This document shows positions 17,654 through 30,081 of a stretch of DNA of 64,000 bases, piece after piece. Origin of the DNA: Ramlibacter aurantiacus (GTDB taxonomy: Bacteria > Pseudomonadota > Gammaproteobacteria > Burkholderiales > Burkholderiaceae_C). Position 1 is the first letter of the stretch. The number at the start of each line of letters is the position of its first letter. The stretch covers positions 247,377 to 311,376 of the forward strand of contig NZ_JAEQNA010000006.1 in the NCBI RefSeq assembly GCF_016722895.1, in the 5' to 3' direction. The position numbers were made by a program, and so were the translations under genes. The notes beneath the pieces were generated by a model. It was not told the DNA's origin. It saw nothing but the letters and a program-made list of their open reading frames with translations, and did not search any database.

Positions 17654-18957
17654 CCTCATCCCTCCCTGAAGGCGGCGCTCCGGCCGCTCCCGAATCCGAC
17701 ATGCCTGCGCCCTTCGACGAGGAGCAGCGGCAACCCTCGGAGCCCGCGCAGGCGCCGGTCGAGGTCGCGCCTGGTTCGGCGGTTCGCCGCGAGGACGAGA
17801 ACGCCGCAGCCGAGCCCGTGATCCGGTTCGAGGACGTGGTCTCCGGCCGTTACGACGAACAGGAGCAGAGTGCCGAGCTGGCGCCTCCCAAGCGCGTGTT
17901 GGCCCCCCAGCCCGAAACCCCCAAGCTGCACAAGGTGCTTGCGCAGGCGGGCCTGGGCTCCCGGCTCGAGATGGAGCAGTTGATCACCGAGGGTCGCATC
18001 TCCGTGAACAACGAGCCCGCGCACATCGGGCAGCGCATCCAGTGGGGCGACCAGATCAAGGTCAACGGCAAGCCGATCCGCGTGCGCATCGCGCCGCCAC
18101 CGGCGCGGGTGATCGCGTATCACAAGCCGGTGGGTGAAGTCGTCACCCACGATGATCCGCAGAACCGACCCACCGTGTTCCGCAAGCTGCCCAAGCTCAT
18201 GCAGGGCAAGTGGCAATCGGTCGGACGGCTGGACCTCAACACCGAAGGCCTGCTGCTGTTCACCAGTTCCGGCGAGCTGGCCAACAAGCTGATGCACCCG
18301 CGCTTCGGCCTGGAGCGCGAGTACGCCGTGCGGGTGCTGGGCGCGCTCAGCGGCGAGGAGAAACAGCGCTTGGTCGACGGTGTCGACCTGGCCGATGGCC
18401 GTGCCCAGTTCGGCTCGATCGAGGAGGGCGGAGGCGAGGGTGCCAACGCCTGGTACCGCGTGACCATCTCCGAGGGGCGCAACCGCGAAGTACGCCGGTT
18501 GTTCGAGGCCGTGGGCCACGCGGTGAGCCGCCTGATCCGCATCCGCTACGGCGCCATGGTCCTGCCGCGGGGGCTCAAGCGCGGCGCCTGGATGGAGCTC
18601 GACGAGCGCGACATCAAGTCGTTGATGCACGCTGCCGGCGCCAGCATGCCTTCGGGCGACGCCGGCGAGGGGCGTCGCGGTGGCAAGGGCGGCCGGGGTG
18701 ACTTCCGTGGAGACTCACGCGGAGGTGGCGGCCAGCCCGGGCGCAACAAGGGTCCGGGCAGGGGACCGGGGAAGGGGCCTGGCGGCGGCGGGCAAGGGCG
18801 CGACAAGGCCGATCGAGGGCCGGCCGGCCAGCCCGATCCGATGAAGACCTCGCTGGGCTACATCGGCGCAGACAGCTTCACCCGGCAGCGCCAGGCACCT
18901 GGCGGTGCGCCGCGCGGTCCGGGCGGGCCTCGCCGCGGCAACCGCGGCGGCCGCTGA
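17650..18957 (+). CDS. rluB: 23S rRNA pseudouridine-2605 synthase RluB with a long Gly/Arg-rich tail
   Basis: 435 residues. An acidic, Pro-rich N-terminal leader (about 1-90) precedes an S4 domain ([19 protein letters not shown]) and the RsuA/RluB-type catalytic domain with [14 protein letters not shown], whose Asp is the nucleophile. The last ~90 residues are a disordered Gly/Arg/Pro-rich tail ([19 protein letters not shown] and similar). That tail is longer than in E. coli RluB (291 aa) and probably adds nonspecific RNA affinity (inference). Confidence 0.92.
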   Translation: MTSSLPEGGAPAAPESDMPAPFDEEQRQPSEPAQAPVEVAPGSAVRREDENAAAEPVIRFEDVVSGRYDEQEQSAELAPPKRVLAPQPETPKLHKVLAQAGLGSRLEMEQLITEGRISVNNEPAHIGQRIQWGDQIKVNGKPIRVRIAPPPARVIAYHKPVGEVVTHDDPQNRPTVFRKLPKLMQGKWQSVGRLDLNTEGLLLFTSSGELANKLMHPRFGLEREYAVRVLGALSGEEKQRLVDGVDLADGRAQFGSIEEGGGEGANAWYRVTISEGRNREVRRLFEAVGHAVSRLIRIRYGAMVLPRGLKRGAWMELDERDIKSLMHAAGASMPSGDAGEGRRGGKGGRGDFRGDSRGGGGQPGRNKGPGRGPGKGPGGGGQGRDKADRGPAGQPDPMKTSLGYIGADSFTRQRQAPGGAPRGPGGPRRGNRGGR

Positions 18958-19132
18958 GCATCCACGGCCCCGGCCGCAAGGGCCGGAGGCGTTTGCCCCC
19001 CGGGGTAAAATTGGCGGCTTTGCCGAACTTCCGGCGCGGCTGTCGAACGAAGCCCATGCGGACTCGCACGTGCGGGGCCGCGGGGCCGCAGTCATTCACC
19101 AGAACCACCCCACTTCAGAGGAAGAAAACAAC

Positions 19133-19558
19133 ATGGCCATCGAACGCACCCTGTCCATCATCAAGCCCGACGCCGTCGCCAAGAACGTCATCGGACAGAT
19201 CTATTCCCGTTTCGAAGGTGCAGGGCTCAAGGTTGTCGCCGCCCGCATGGCGCACCTGTCCCGCCAGGAGGCCGAGCAGTTCTACGCCGTGCACAAGGCG
19301 CGTCCCTTCTTCAATGACCTGGTCGAGTTCATGATCTCCGGCCCCGTCATGATCCAGGTGCTCGAGGGCGAGAACGCCATCGGCAAGAACCGCGAGCTGA
19401 TGGGCGCCACCGATCCCAAGAAGGCCGAGAAGGGCACCATCCGCGCCGACTTCGCCGACAGCATCGATGCCAATGCCGTGCATGGCTCCGACGCCGCCGA
19501 AACGGCAGCGGTTGAGGTGGGCTTCTTCTTCCCCGGCATGAACGTCTATTCGCGTTGA
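19133..19558 (+). CDS. ndk: Nucleoside diphosphate kinase
   Basis: 141-residue NDK that transfers the gamma phosphate of ATP to nucleoside diphosphates through a phosphohistidine, His117 in NAVHGSDA. The N-terminus [15 protein letters not shown] is typical. GAGGAAG stands upstream of the ATG as ribosome binding site. A -10-like TAAAAT lies at 19006-19011 without a clear -35. It heads the conserved ndk-rlmN-pilW-rodZ-ispG-hisS cluster. Confidence 0.97.
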   Translation: MAIERTLSIIKPDAVAKNVIGQIYSRFEGAGLKVVAARMAHLSRQEAEQFYAVHKARPFFNDLVEFMISGPVMIQVLEGENAIGKNRELMGATDPKKAEKGTIRADFADSIDANAVHGSDAAETAAVEVGFFFPGMNVYSR

Positions 19559-19695
19559 GAAGGTTTGAATGAATTTGCTGCGCGCCCCGGCCCTGCGCCT
19601 GCGCCGCCCGCCACATGGTTGCCCGGCGGCGATGCTCCAGGCAGCGTCGGCGCGCACGTCGCGATTCGTTCGAACCTTCCGGCGCCGCGCATGCG

Positions 19696-20895
19696 ATGAC
19701 CACCCCTCCTGAGCTCACACGAGGAGTCCGTCCCGAGGTCGATCGAAGGGTCAACCTTCTCGACTTCGACCTGGAGGGATTGGCCGCATATTGCGAATCG
19801 CTGGGTGAGAAGCGCTTCCGCGCCACCCAGCTGTTTCGCTGGATCCACCAGCGCGGCGCGCGCGAGTTCGGCCAGATGTCCGATCTGGCCAAGTCGCTGC
19901 GCGCCAAGCTCGAGGCGCGGGCCTGCATCGAAGGACTCACGGTCCTGAGCCAGCAGGAGTCGGCCGACGGCACCATCAAGTGGCTGTTCGACGTGGGCGG
20001 GGGCAACGCCGTCGAATCCGTCTACATCCCCGAGGACGACCGCGCCACGCTGTGCGTCTCCTCGCAGGCGGGCTGCGCCGTCGGCTGCCGCTTCTGCTCC
20101 ACCGGCCACCAGGGCTTCGCGCGCAACCTCACCACCGGGGAAATCGTCGCGCAACTCTGGTTCGCCGAGCACTTCCTGCGTGCGCGCCTGGCTACGACCG
20201 AACGCGTCATCTCCAACGTGGTGATGATGGGCATGGGCGAGCCGCTGCAGAACTACTCGGCCCTGGTGCCGGCCCTGCGGGTCATGCTGGACGACCACGG
20301 CTATGGCCTGTCGCGACGCCGCTTGACCGTGTCCACCTCGGGCGTGGTGCCCATGATGGACCGGCTGGGGCAGGACTGCCCCGTGGCCTTGGCCGTCTCC
20401 CTGCACGCGCCCGCCGACGTGCTGCGCGACAACCTCGTGCCCTTGAACCGCAAGTACCCGCTGGCGGAACTGCTGGACGCCTGCCGGCGCTACCTGGCCT
20501 TCGCGCCGCGCGACTTCATCACCTTCGAGTACTGCATGCTCGACGGGGTCAACGACCAGCCGGAGCACGCGGCCCAACTCGTCGCGCTGCTGCGCGGGCA
20601 TGGTGGCGGTGTGTCCTGCAAGGTCAACCTGATTCCCTTCAATCCGTTCCCGGCATCCGGGCTGACGCGTTCGCCGCATCAACGCGTGCTCGCATTCGCG
20701 AAGCAGCTCAGCGATGCTGGTATCGTGACCACGGTGCGAAAGACACGCGGCGACGACATCGACGCCGCCTGCGGTCAACTGGCCGGCGACGTGCGGGATC
20801 GCACCCGGGTCGACTCCCGCATCGCGCGGCAGCGCACCGTGATGCTCACGCCGGTGCACGACACGGCGATTACCGACAACGAGAGGACGCAATGA
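19696..20895 (+). CDS. rlmN: Dual-specificity rRNA/tRNA adenine-C2 methyltransferase RlmN
   Basis: 399-residue radical SAM enzyme that methylates C2 of A2503 in 23S rRNA and A37 in some tRNAs. The [4Fe-4S] ligands are Cys127, Cys131 and Cys134 in [15 protein letters not shown]. The methyl-carrying Cys is in DIDAACGQL near the C-terminus. The family N-terminal accessory domain ([18 protein letters not shown]) is present. The start at 19696 matches family length. The last 4 nt overlap the pilW start. Confidence 0.95.
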   Translation: MTTPPELTRGVRPEVDRRVNLLDFDLEGLAAYCESLGEKRFRATQLFRWIHQRGAREFGQMSDLAKSLRAKLEARACIEGLTVLSQQESADGTIKWLFDVGGGNAVESVYIPEDDRATLCVSSQAGCAVGCRFCSTGHQGFARNLTTGEIVAQLWFAEHFLRARLATTERVISNVVMMGMGEPLQNYSALVPALRVMLDDHGYGLSRRRLTVSTSGVVPMMDRLGQDCPVALAVSLHAPADVLRDNLVPLNRKYPLAELLDACRRYLAFAPRDFITFEYCMLDGVNDQPEHAAQLVALLRGHGGGVSCKVNLIPFNPFPASGLTRSPHQRVLAFAKQLSDAGIVTTVRKTRGDDIDAACGQLAGDVRDRTRVDSRIARQRTVMLTPVHDTAITDNERTQ

Positions 20896-21725
20896 CCCGC
20901 AGCGACACGAGCGCTCACCAGCCGCTGCCCGGCCGCCGCCTTGGCTTGATGGCGGCGCTGGCCATCGCGCTGGCCCTGCTCGGCGCCTGCGCCACCCCGG
21001 CCGGGGGCGGGGCTGCGCAGGAAGAAATCCTGACCGAATCCGACGAGCCGGCGGCGCGCAAGCGGGCCCGGATCCGGCTCGAACTGGCCGTTGGCTACTA
21101 CGAAGAAGGCCGCACCGAAATCGCGCTGGACGAAGTGAAGCAGGCTCTCAACAGCGACGCCTCGTTCGGCCCGGCCTACAACCTGCGCGGCCTGATCTAC
21201 ATGCGCATGAACGAGCCGCGGCAGGCCGAAGAGAGCTTCCGCCGGGCCCTCTCGCTGGAGCCGCGCAACGGCGACGTGCTGCACAACTTCGGCTGGTTCG
21301 CCTGCCAGCAGGGCCGCTCGGAGGAATCCTTCGGCGCGTTTCGCCGCGCCCTCGAAATCCCCAGCTACGGCGCGCGCGCCAAGACCTACATGACGCTGGG
21401 CCTGTGCCAGGCGCGCGCGGGCCGGCTGGAAGACGCCGAGCACAGCCTGGCCCGTTCGTACGAACTCGACGCAGGCAACCCGGTCACCGGCTTCAACCTC
21501 GCCAACCTGCTGATGCGCCGCGGCGAGCTGACCCGCGCGCAGTTCTACATCCGGCGGTTGAACAATGGCGAGTACGCGAACGCCGAGACGCTGTGGCTGG
21601 GCATTCGGGTCGAGCAGGCCCTCGGGGACAAGGTGGCGATGTCGCAGCTGGCCGAACAGCTGCGCAAGCGCTACCCGGCGTCGCGCGAGCTGGCCGCCTA
21701 CGAAAAGGGAGCATTCAATGAGTGA
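20892..21725 (+). CDS. pilW: Type IV pilus biogenesis/stability lipoprotein PilW (PilF-like TPR protein)
   Basis: 277 residues. A lipoprotein signal with lipobox LLGAC (Cys33) precedes about six TPR units ([60 protein letters not shown]). PilW/PilF is the outer-membrane pilotin that helps assemble the PilQ secretin. Position between rlmN and rodZ is conserved in beta- and gammaproteobacteria. It overlaps rlmN by 4 nt and rodZ by 8 nt. Confidence 0.9.
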   Translation: MTRSDTSAHQPLPGRRLGLMAALAIALALLGACATPAGGGAAQEEILTESDEPAARKRARIRLELAVGYYEEGRTEIALDEVKQALNSDASFGPAYNLRGLIYMRMNEPRQAEESFRRALSLEPRNGDVLHNFGWFACQQGRSEESFGAFRRALEIPSYGARAKTYMTLGLCQARAGRLEDAEHSLARSYELDAGNPVTGFNLANLLMRRGELTRAQFYIRRLNNGEYANAETLWLGIRVEQALGDKVAMSQLAEQLRKRYPASRELAAYEKGAFNE

Positions 21726-22592
21726 CACGGTCGCGCCGATCGAAACCGCTACCGGTTCCGGCGCGGGAGCCTTGCTGCGACAGGCGCGCGAAGACGCCGG
21801 CCTGCACGTGGCAGCGCTGGCTGGCGCGCTGAAGGTGCCGCAGCGGCAGATCGAAGCCCTGGAGCAGGACCGGATCGACCAGCTGCCCGACGTCGTCTAC
21901 GCACGGGCGCTGGCGGCCAGCATCTGCCGCAACCTGCGCATCGATCCGCAATCGGTGCTGTCGCGCCTGCCCAAGGCCGCCGATTCGCGCCTGGGCAAGG
22001 ACGAGCCCATCAACGTTCCCTTCCGCGCCTCGAGTGATGCGCGAAGCGGCGGCTGGCGTGATCTGCTCGGCCGGCCTCCCGTGATGGGGGCGTTGGCGCT
22101 GTTGGTCGGCGCGGTGGTGCTGCTCCTGCTGCCCCTGATCCCGAACCGCACCGACGACACGGCCCTGCCGCCTGGAACGGACGCCGCGACGGCGCCGATT
22201 GCCGCACCGGTCCCGACCGCTCCGACCGGCTTGATGGCAGATCCAGCCGGCGCCCCCGTGGCCGCCGTGCCGGCGATCGTGCCGCTGGTGCCCACGCCCC
22301 AGTCGCCCAGCGTCCCGGCAAGCACCAGCACGAGCACCAGCTCGCCCGCCTCGCCGGCCCAGGTGGTCGAGTTCCGCGCCACCAACCCCGCCTGGGTGCA
22401 GGTGACCGATGGCCGCGGCACCGTGCACCTGCGCCGGACACTGGCGGCGGGCGAAACGGCGGGCGTCTCGGCCGCCACCCCGCTCACCGTCGTGGTGGGC
22501 AATGCCAACACCGTGCAGGTGCAGGTGCGAGGGCAAGGCTTCGACCTGGCTCCGCACGTGCGCGACAACGTTGCACGCTTCGAGGTCCGCTG

Positions 22593-22593
<1 letters not shown>
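21718..22593 (+). CDS. rodZ: Cytoskeleton protein RodZ
   Basis: 291 residues. An N-terminal XRE-type helix-turn-helix ([19 protein letters not shown], about 18-85) binds MreB rather than DNA in this family. One membrane segment lies at about 121-142 ([17 protein letters not shown]). A Thr/Pro/Ala-rich periplasmic linker leads to a C-terminal RodZ/DUF4115 beta-domain ([20 protein letters not shown]). It links MreB filaments to cell-wall synthesis. The 8-nt overlap with pilW and 1-nt overlap with ispG mark one operon. Confidence 0.9.
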
Positions 22594-23864
<1,271 letters not shown>

Positions 23865-23883
23865 TCTTTTCCCCCTCGCGCAC

Positions 23884-25191
23884 ATGGCCGACAAGAACAA
23901 TGCCGCAAAGGCACAGCCCCTGACCGCGGTCAAGGGCATGAACGACATCCTGCCGCCGGTCTCGGCCGAATGGGAGTGGCTGGAGGAGAAGGTGCGCTCG
24001 CTCATGGCGCGCTATGCCTATCGCAACCTGCGCACGCCCATCGTCGAGCCCACCTCGCTGTTCGTGCGCAGCCTCGGTGAGGTCACCGACATCGTCGAGA
24101 AGGAGATGTATTCCTTCGAGGACCGCCTCAACGGCGAGCAGCTGACCCTGCGGCCGGAGAACACCGCCGGCGTGGTGCGAGCGGTGGTCGAACATTCGCT
24201 GCTGTACGACGGGGGCAAGCGGCTCTACTACATGGGACCGATGTTCCGGCACGAGCGGCCGCAACGTGGGCGCTACCGCCAGTTCCACCAGATCGGGGCC
24301 GAAGCCCTGGGCTTCGCCGGGCCGGATGTCGACGCCGAGATCATCCTCCTGGCGGCCGCGTTGTGGCGCGAGCTGGGACTGTCCGACGTGCGGCTCGAGA
24401 TCAACAGCCTGGGCCAGCCCGACGAGCGGCGCCAGCACCGGGCCGAGCTCATCGCCTACCTGGAGCGTCACGCCGACCAGCTCGACGAGGACGCCCGCCG
24501 CCGCCTGCATGCCAACCCGCTGCGCGTGCTGGACACCAAGAACCCCGCGATGCAGCAGCTGGTCGAAGGTGCGCCGCGCCTGCTCGACTTCCTGGGGGAG
24601 AGCTCGATGGCGCACTTCCGCGGCGTGACCGACGCGCTGGACGCCAATAGCATCGCCTACCGCATCAATCCACGGCTGGTGCGCGGGCTGGACTATTACA
24701 ACCTCACGGTGTTCGAGTTCGTCACCGACAGCCTGGGTGCACAGGGCACCATCTGCGCCGGCGGCCGCTACGACTACCTCATCGGGCAGATCGGCGGCAA
24801 GCAGGCACCCGCCGTGGGCTGGGCCCTGGGGGTTGAGCGGGTGCTGGAGCTGGTGCGGGAGCAGGGCGCCGCCATCGCCCAGCCGGCGCCGGATGCCTAT
24901 GCCATCGTTCCCGACGCCTCAGCCATGCCGCAGGTGCTGCGTGCGTTGCAGGCCCTCCGTGCGGCCGGCGTGGGCGTGCAAATGCATGCGGCTTCGGCCG
25001 AGGGCCTGGGCAGCATGAAGTCGCAGTTCAAGAAGGCCGATGCCAGTGGCGCACGGCATGCGCTCATCTTCGGGGCCGACGAGCTGGCCGCCGGCGAACT
25101 CACCGTGAAGGCGCTGCGTGACGGCAGCGGCGCGCAGCAGCGGCAGTCGCTCGATGCCGTCGAGGCCCTGGCACGGCAGCTCAAGGCCTGA
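23884..25191 (+). CDS. hisS: Histidine-tRNA ligase
   Basis: 435-residue class II aminoacyl-tRNA synthetase. Motif 2 ([20 protein letters not shown]), the HisA signature ([15 protein letters not shown]) and motif 3 ([14 protein letters not shown]) are present, and a C-terminal anticodon-binding domain follows (about 335-435). It starts MADKNNAAK at ATG 23884, 19 nt after ispG. The presence of the anticodon domain separates it from HisZ at 32.6 kb. Confidence 0.96.
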   Translation: MADKNNAAKAQPLTAVKGMNDILPPVSAEWEWLEEKVRSLMARYAYRNLRTPIVEPTSLFVRSLGEVTDIVEKEMYSFEDRLNGEQLTLRPENTAGVVRAVVEHSLLYDGGKRLYYMGPMFRHERPQRGRYRQFHQIGAEALGFAGPDVDAEIILLAAALWRELGLSDVRLEINSLGQPDERRQHRAELIAYLERHADQLDEDARRRLHANPLRVLDTKNPAMQQLVEGAPRLLDFLGESSMAHFRGVTDALDANSIAYRINPRLVRGLDYYNLTVFEFVTDSLGAQGTICAGGRYDYLIGQIGGKQAPAVGWALGVERVLELVREQGAAIAQPAPDAYAIVPDASAMPQVLRALQALRAAGVGVQMHAASAEGLGSMKSQFKKADASGARHALIFGADELAAGELTVKALRDGSGAQQRQSLDAVEALARQLKA

Positions 25192-25257
25192 CCCGCGTAC
25201 CGGGGGAGCACGGCAGAGCCGGCTCCTACAATCGCCCACTTCCTTTCCCTTGCATCC

Positions 25258-25908
25258 ATGGCCAAACACCTCGACCTCGAAGAACAGGAACAGCTTGCCG
25301 AACTCAAGCATTTCTGGAACAAGTGGGGCAATCTCATCTCGGTGCTGCTGATCGTCGTCTTTGGCGGCATCGCTGCCTGGAACGGCTGGAACTGGTGGCA
25401 GCGCCACCAGGGCACGCAGGCTTCGGCGCTCTTCGAAGAGGTGGAGCGGGCGGCGCAGGCCAAGGACCTCGAGCGCATCAAGCGCGCCACGGCCGACATC
25501 CAGGAGCAGTACGCCCGCACCGCCTATGCGCAGCAGGCGACCTTGCTCGCGGCCAAGGCCTGGCATGAAGCCGGGCAGCCTGACGCGGCTCGCTCGGCGC
25601 TTGCGTGGGTGGCCGGGAAGGCGCGGGACCCGGGCTACCAGGCCGTCGCGCGGCTGCGGCTGGCGGCGCTGCTGGCCGACCAGAAATCGTACGACGATGC
25701 CCTGCAGCAGCTGGCCGGCTCCATGCCCGCCGAGTTCGAGCCACTGGCGGCCGACCGCCGCGGCGACATCCTCCTGCTCCAGGGCAAGAAGGCCGAGGCC
25801 ATCGCCGCGTACCAGAAGGCCTGGGCGGGCCTGGCCGAGCAACCGGAGTACCGGCGCATCGTCGAGGTCAAGCTCGCCAGCCTGGGCGGCGAGGTCGCGA
25901 AGTCATGA
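25258..25908 (+). CDS. yfgM: YfgM-like ancillary SecYEG translocon subunit
   Basis: 216-residue membrane-anchored TPR protein. A cytoplasmic N-terminus (KHLDLEEQEQLAELKHFW) is followed by one membrane segment (about 24-45) and a periplasmic TPR domain. In E. coli YfgM binds PpiD at the Sec translocon and helps periplasmic folding. The order hisS-yfgM-bamB-der is the same as in E. coli. Its stop overlaps the bamB start by 4 nt. Confidence 0.9.
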   Translation: MAKHLDLEEQEQLAELKHFWNKWGNLISVLLIVVFGGIAAWNGWNWWQRHQGTQASALFEEVERAAQAKDLERIKRATADIQEQYARTAYAQQATLLAAKAWHEAGQPDAARSALAWVAGKARDPGYQAVARLRLAALLADQKSYDDALQQLAGSMPAEFEPLAADRRGDILLLQGKKAEAIAAYQKAWAGLAEQPEYRRIVEVKLASLGGEVAKS

Positions 25909-27059
25909 GCGCCTTGCCCGGTCGACTCTCGAGGCGCTGCCTCGCCTTGGGGCTGAGCGTGCTGCTGGCCGGGTGCTCGGCGCTGCCGAGTTTCCTGGGC
26001 GGCGGACCAGAGCGACCCAAGCCGGCCGAGCTGGCCGCCAACCCGGCGCTCATCGGGGTGCGGCAGGCCTGGTCCGCGAAGGTCGGTGAAGTGGGCTTCC
26101 CGCTCGTCGTGCAGGTGAACGACCGCCAGTTCACGCTGGCCAGCGGCGATGGAACGGTGGCGTCCTTCGATGCGGACACGGGGTCCGAGTTGTGGCGCGG
26201 ATCCGCTGGCGGTCCCATTTCCGCGGGCGTGGGCAGTGATGGCCGGCGTGCGGCCGTGGTCACGCGTGAAAACGAGCTGGTCGCCTTCCAGGACGGGAAA
26301 GTCGCCTGGCGGCAGACGCTGCAGGGCCAGAGCCATACCCCACCCCTGGTGGCCGGCGGACGCGTGTTCGTGCTGGGTGCCGATCGCTCGGTGTCTGCGC
26401 ACGATGGCGCCACGGGTCGCCGGCTGTGGTTCGTGCAGCGTCCGGGCGAGCCGCTGGTGCTGCGCCAGGCGGGCGTCCTGCTCGCCGTCGGCGACACGCT
26501 GGTCGTGGGCCAAGGCGGTCGACTCGCGGGGCTGGACCCGCTCACTGGCGCGGTGCGCTGGGAGGCCACCGTCGCCACCTCGCGCGGCACCAACGAGGTC
26601 GAGCGCCTGGTCGACCTGGTCGCGCCGTACAGCCGGGTGGGCGACACGGTCTGCGTGCGTGCCTTCCAGGCTGCCGTGGGCTGCGTGGACGCGGGCCGGG
26701 GTGAGACCCTCTGGAGCCGCCGTGCGCAAGGCACGGTGGGCGTAGGCGGCGACGAGCGCCACGTGTTCGGCACCGAAGCCGATGGCCGGCTGCTGGCGTG
26801 GCGCCGCGCCGATGGCGAGCTCGGGTGGTCGACCGACCAGTTCAAGTGGCGTGTGCTCACCGCACCGCTGTCGATCGGCCGCTCGGTCGCGTTCGGCGAC
26901 GCCGACGGCTTCGTGCACCTGGTCTCCCGCGAGGATGGCAGCCTGGTGAACCGGCTCAGCACCGACGGCTCGGCCATCGCCGCGGCCCCGGTCCTGGCCG
27001 GCAACACGCTGGTCGTGGTCACCCGCAACGGCGGTATTTACGGCTTCGTGCCCAACTGA
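25905..27059 (+). CDS. bamB: Outer membrane protein assembly factor BamB (lipoprotein)
   Basis: 384-residue lipoprotein with lipobox LLAGC (Cys24) and an eight-bladed PQQ-like beta-propeller; recurring blades read as [22 protein letters not shown] and [11 protein letters not shown]. It is the BAM-complex scaffold that docks on BamA. It is coupled to yfgM (ATGA overlap) and to der (1-nt TGATG overlap). Confidence 0.93.
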   Translation: MSALPGRLSRRCLALGLSVLLAGCSALPSFLGGGPERPKPAELAANPALIGVRQAWSAKVGEVGFPLVVQVNDRQFTLASGDGTVASFDADTGSELWRGSAGGPISAGVGSDGRRAAVVTRENELVAFQDGKVAWRQTLQGQSHTPPLVAGGRVFVLGADRSVSAHDGATGRRLWFVQRPGEPLVLRQAGVLLAVGDTLVVGQGGRLAGLDPLTGAVRWEATVATSRGTNEVERLVDLVAPYSRVGDTVCVRAFQAAVGCVDAGRGETLWSRRAQGTVGVGGDERHVFGTEADGRLLAWRRADGELGWSTDQFKWRVLTAPLSIGRSVAFGDADGFVHLVSREDGSLVNRLSTDGSAIAAAPVLAGNTLVVVTRNGGIYGFVPN

Positions 27060-28399
27060 TGAAACCTGTTGTCGCCCTGGTGGGCCGCCCCAACGTCGGC
27101 AAGTCGACGCTGTTCAACCGGCTGACGAAGTCGCGCGATGCGATCGTGGCCGACTTCGCCGGCCTCACGCGTGACCGGCACTACGGCAACGCGCGCCTGG
27201 GCAAGCACGAGTTCATCGTCATCGACACCGGCGGCTTCGAGCCCACCGCCGAAAGCGGCATCTATGTCGAGATGGCCAAGCAGACGCGGCAGGCGGTCGC
27301 CGAAGCCGACGTGGTGGTGTTCGTGGTGGACGCTCGTGCGGGCGTTTCGGCCCAGGACCACGACATCGGGGCCTACCTGCGCAAGCTCGGCAAGCCGACG
27401 GTGCTGGTGGCCAACAAGGCCGAAGGCATGACCGAAGGGGCGCAGCTGGCCGAGTTCTTCGAGCTGGGACTGGGTGACGTGCTGCCGGTATCGGCTGCCC
27501 ACGGACAGGGCGTCCGCAGCCTGATCGAGGAGGCCCTGGGCGCGCTCGTCCTGGCCGACGCCGAGGACGAGGAGGGCGCGCAGGCCGACCCCGGGGTGAT
27601 CAAGCTGGCGGTGGCGGGACGGCCCAACGTGGGCAAGTCCACGCTGATCAACACCTGGCTCGGCGAGGAGCGGCTGGTGGCTTTCGACCTGCCCGGCACC
27701 ACGCGCGACGCGATCACCGTTCCCTTCGAACGCGCAGGCCAGAAGTACGAGCTGATCGACACCGCCGGCTTGCGGCGCAAGGGCAAGGTCTTCGAGGCGA
27801 TCGAGAAGTTCTCGGTGGTCAAGACGCTGCAGGCGATCGAATCGGCCAACGTCGTGCTGCTGCTGCTGGACGCGACCCAGGGCGTGACCGACCAGGACGC
27901 GCATATTGCCGGGTACATCCTGGAAAGTGGGCGCGCCGTCGTGCTCGCGGTGAACAAGTGGGACGCGGTGGATGCGTATGAGCGCGAGCAGCTGCAGCGG
28001 CAGATCGAATCGCGGCTGGCCTTCCTCAAGTTCGCGCCCCTGCACATGATCTCGGCCCGCAAGCGGCAGGGTCTGGGGCCGGTGTGGACGTCCATTGCCG
28101 AGGCTTTCCGGTCCGCCATGTGCAAGATGCCCACACCCAAGCTGACCCGGCTGTTGCAGGAGGCGGTGCAGTTCCAGTCGCCCAAGCGCGCCGGCATGTT
28201 CCGGCCCAAGCTGCGTTATGCCCACCAGGGCGGCATGAATCCCCCGGTGATCGTGATCCACGGCAACTCGCTGGAGCACGTGACCGATGCGTACAAGCGC
28301 TTCCTGGAAGGGCGCTTCCGCAAGGAGTTCAAGCTCATCGGCACGCCCTTGCGCATCGAAATGAAGACCTCGGCCAACCCCTACAGCGACAAGGACTGA
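27059..28399 (+). CDS. der: Ribosome biogenesis GTPase Der (EngA)
   Basis: 446-residue GTPase with two tandem Era-like G domains. The first P-loop is GRPNVGKST near residue 9 and the second is GRPNVGKST near residue 188. Switch and specificity motifs are DTGGF and NKAE (first) and DTAGL and NKWD (second). A C-terminal KH-like domain ends in [13 protein letters not shown]. It is needed for 50S assembly. The first specificity motif is NKAE where NKxD is usual, as in many homologues. Confidence 0.95.
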   Translation: MKPVVALVGRPNVGKSTLFNRLTKSRDAIVADFAGLTRDRHYGNARLGKHEFIVIDTGGFEPTAESGIYVEMAKQTRQAVAEADVVVFVVDARAGVSAQDHDIGAYLRKLGKPTVLVANKAEGMTEGAQLAEFFELGLGDVLPVSAAHGQGVRSLIEEALGALVLADAEDEEGAQADPGVIKLAVAGRPNVGKSTLINTWLGEERLVAFDLPGTTRDAITVPFERAGQKYELIDTAGLRRKGKVFEAIEKFSVVKTLQAIESANVVLLLLDATQGVTDQDAHIAGYILESGRAVVLAVNKWDAVDAYEREQLQRQIESRLAFLKFAPLHMISARKRQGLGPVWTSIAEAFRSAMCKMPTPKLTRLLQEAVQFQSPKRAGMFRPKLRYAHQGGMNPPVIVIHGNSLEHVTDAYKRFLEGRFRKEFKLIGTPLRIEMKTSANPYSDKD

Positions 28400-28405
28400 A
28401 GCCTA

Positions 28406-28423
28406 CCTGCCGCGCTCGGCAGG
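28406..28423 (+). terminator. Hairpin after der
   Basis: Perfect 7-bp stem CCTGCCG/CGGCAGG with a 4-nt loop, 6 nt after the der stop. No T run follows, so it could be a weak or factor-dependent terminator, or an mRNA end-stabilising hairpin. Confidence 0.35.
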
Positions 28424-28548
28424 CTGGCCAGTCCCCCTTGAACTGAATGGCCGCGCACCCATGTTCGACGGGTCGCCACGTGCGCTTCTTCGGCGGCTTG
28501 CTGTGGTAAGGTGCCAGTTCCAAAGAACTTCCGAACACGGAGAATATC

Positions 28549-28797
28549 GTGAGCAATAAAGGGCAACTTCTACAAGACCCCTTCCTCAATACCTTGCGCC
28601 GCGAGCACGTGCCGGTCTCGATCTATTTGGTCAACGGCATCAAGCTGCAGGGTCAGATCGAGTCTTTCGACCAGTATGTCGTGCTGTTGCGCAACACGGT
28701 CACCCAGATGGTCTACAAGCACGCCATCTCCACCATCGTTCCTGGGCGCGCCGTGAACTTTTCGACGGCAGAAAGCAACGAAGCCCCTGCAGCCTAG
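28549..28797 (+). CDS. hfq: RNA chaperone Hfq
   Basis: 82-residue Sm-like hexameric RNA chaperone that pairs small RNAs with mRNAs. Sm1 ([19 protein letters not shown]) and Sm2 ([10 protein letters not shown]) are intact, with the proximal-face QLLQDPFLN start. The start is a GTG at 28549 with GGAGA 6-7 nt upstream. It precedes hflX and hflKC as in E. coli. The C-terminal tail is short, as in other betaproteobacteria. Confidence 0.97.
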   Translation: MSNKGQLLQDPFLNTLRREHVPVSIYLVNGIKLQGQIESFDQYVVLLRNTVTQMVYKHAISTIVPGRAVNFSTAESNEAPAA

Positions 28798-28859
28798 GTT
28801 TTGCAGGCGCTGGTTGCGCCGCCCGGGTCTGCATTCCACTGAATCCGGGTACTTCCTCT

Positions 28860-30041
28860 TTGCACGAAACACCTTCCCAAACCCCTGTCGCTCCGGTCCT
28901 GCTCGTTGGCGTGGACCTGGGTACGCCCCACTTTGACACCGAGCTGGAAGAGCTCGGCCTGCTGGCCCAGACCGCCGGCATGGAGCCGGTGGCCCGCCTC
29001 ACCTGCAAGCGCAAGGCGCCCGATGCGGCGCTGTTCATCGGCAGCGGAAAGGCCGATGAGATCAAGGCGCTGGCCGAAGCCTCCGGTGCCGCGGAGGTGT
29101 TGTTCGACCAGTCGCTAAGTCCGGCCCAGCAGCGCAACCTCGAGCGCCACCTGGGCATGCCGGTCAACGACCGCACCCTGCTCATTCTCGAAATCTTCGC
29201 GCAGCGCGCCCGCAGCCATGAGGGCAAGCTGCAGGTCGAACTGGCTCGGCTGCAGTACGTGAGCACGCGCCTGGTCCGTCGGTGGTCCCACCTCGAGCGC
29301 CAGACTGGCGGCGCCGGCGTCCGCGGCGGCCCCGGCGAAAAGCAGATCGAACTCGACCGCCGGATGATCGGCGAGTCGATCAAGCGCACGCGCGACCGGC
29401 TCGAGAAGGTGAAGAAGCAGCGCACCACCCAGCGCCGGCAGCGCGAGCGGCAGGGGGCATTCAACATCTCCCTGGTCGGCTACACCAACGCCGGCAAGTC
29501 CACGCTGTTCAACGCCCTGGTCAAGGCCCGCGCGTACGCGGCCGACCAACTCTTCGCCACGCTGGACACGACCACCCGGCAGCTGTACCTGGGAGACGGG
29601 CAGGGGGGAGGTCGCTCGGTGTCGCTGTCCGACACGGTGGGCTTCATCCGCGACTTGCCGCACGGCCTGATCGATGCGTTCGAGGCCACCTTGCGTGAGG
29701 CCGCCGATGCCGACCTGCTGCTGCACGTGGTCGATGCCGCCAATCCGAATTACCCCGAGCAGATCGCGCAGGTGCAGAAGGTGCTGCACGAGATCGGCGC
29801 GTCGGATGTCCCGCAGTTGCTGGTGTTCAACAAGGTCGACGCGCTGGCGGATAGCCAGCAGCCGCGCAGCAGCAGCGATCACTTCGACCTGGAAGGCCGC
29901 CACGTGCCGCGACTGTTCGTGAGCGGCCGCACCGGCGATGGACTGGGTGGGCTGCGCCAGATGCTGGCGAACCGCGTACAGGAAGCCTCGCCTTCTGGCG
30001 GCGCGTCGCAAGTTCCGCAACCGCATGAGGCCCATGCATGA
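28860..30041 (+). CDS. hflX: Ribosome-associated GTPase HflX
   Basis: 393-residue HflX, a GTPase that splits stalled ribosomes after stress. The N-terminal HflX domain is followed by the glycine-rich GGAGVRGGPGEKQIELDRR, a helical linker, and the G domain with P-loop GYTNAGKST, DTVGFI and NKVD. The start appears to be a TTG at 28860; the next in-frame ATG (28980) would remove part of the N-terminal domain. It lies 62 nt after hfq. Confidence 0.9.
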   Translation: MHETPSQTPVAPVLLVGVDLGTPHFDTELEELGLLAQTAGMEPVARLTCKRKAPDAALFIGSGKADEIKALAEASGAAEVLFDQSLSPAQQRNLERHLGMPVNDRTLLILEIFAQRARSHEGKLQVELARLQYVSTRLVRRWSHLERQTGGAGVRGGPGEKQIELDRRMIGESIKRTRDRLEKVKKQRTTQRRQRERQGAFNISLVGYTNAGKSTLFNALVKARAYAADQLFATLDTTTRQLYLGDGQGGGRSVSLSDTVGFIRDLPHGLIDAFEATLREAADADLLLHVVDAANPNYPEQIAQVQKVLHEIGASDVPQLLVFNKVDALADSQQPRSSSDHFDLEGRHVPRLFVSGRTGDGLGGLRQMLANRVQEASPSGGASQVPQPHEAHA

Positions 30042-30081
30042 TTGGGCACAATGCGACAGCCACACAAAAAGTCTCAAAAGA

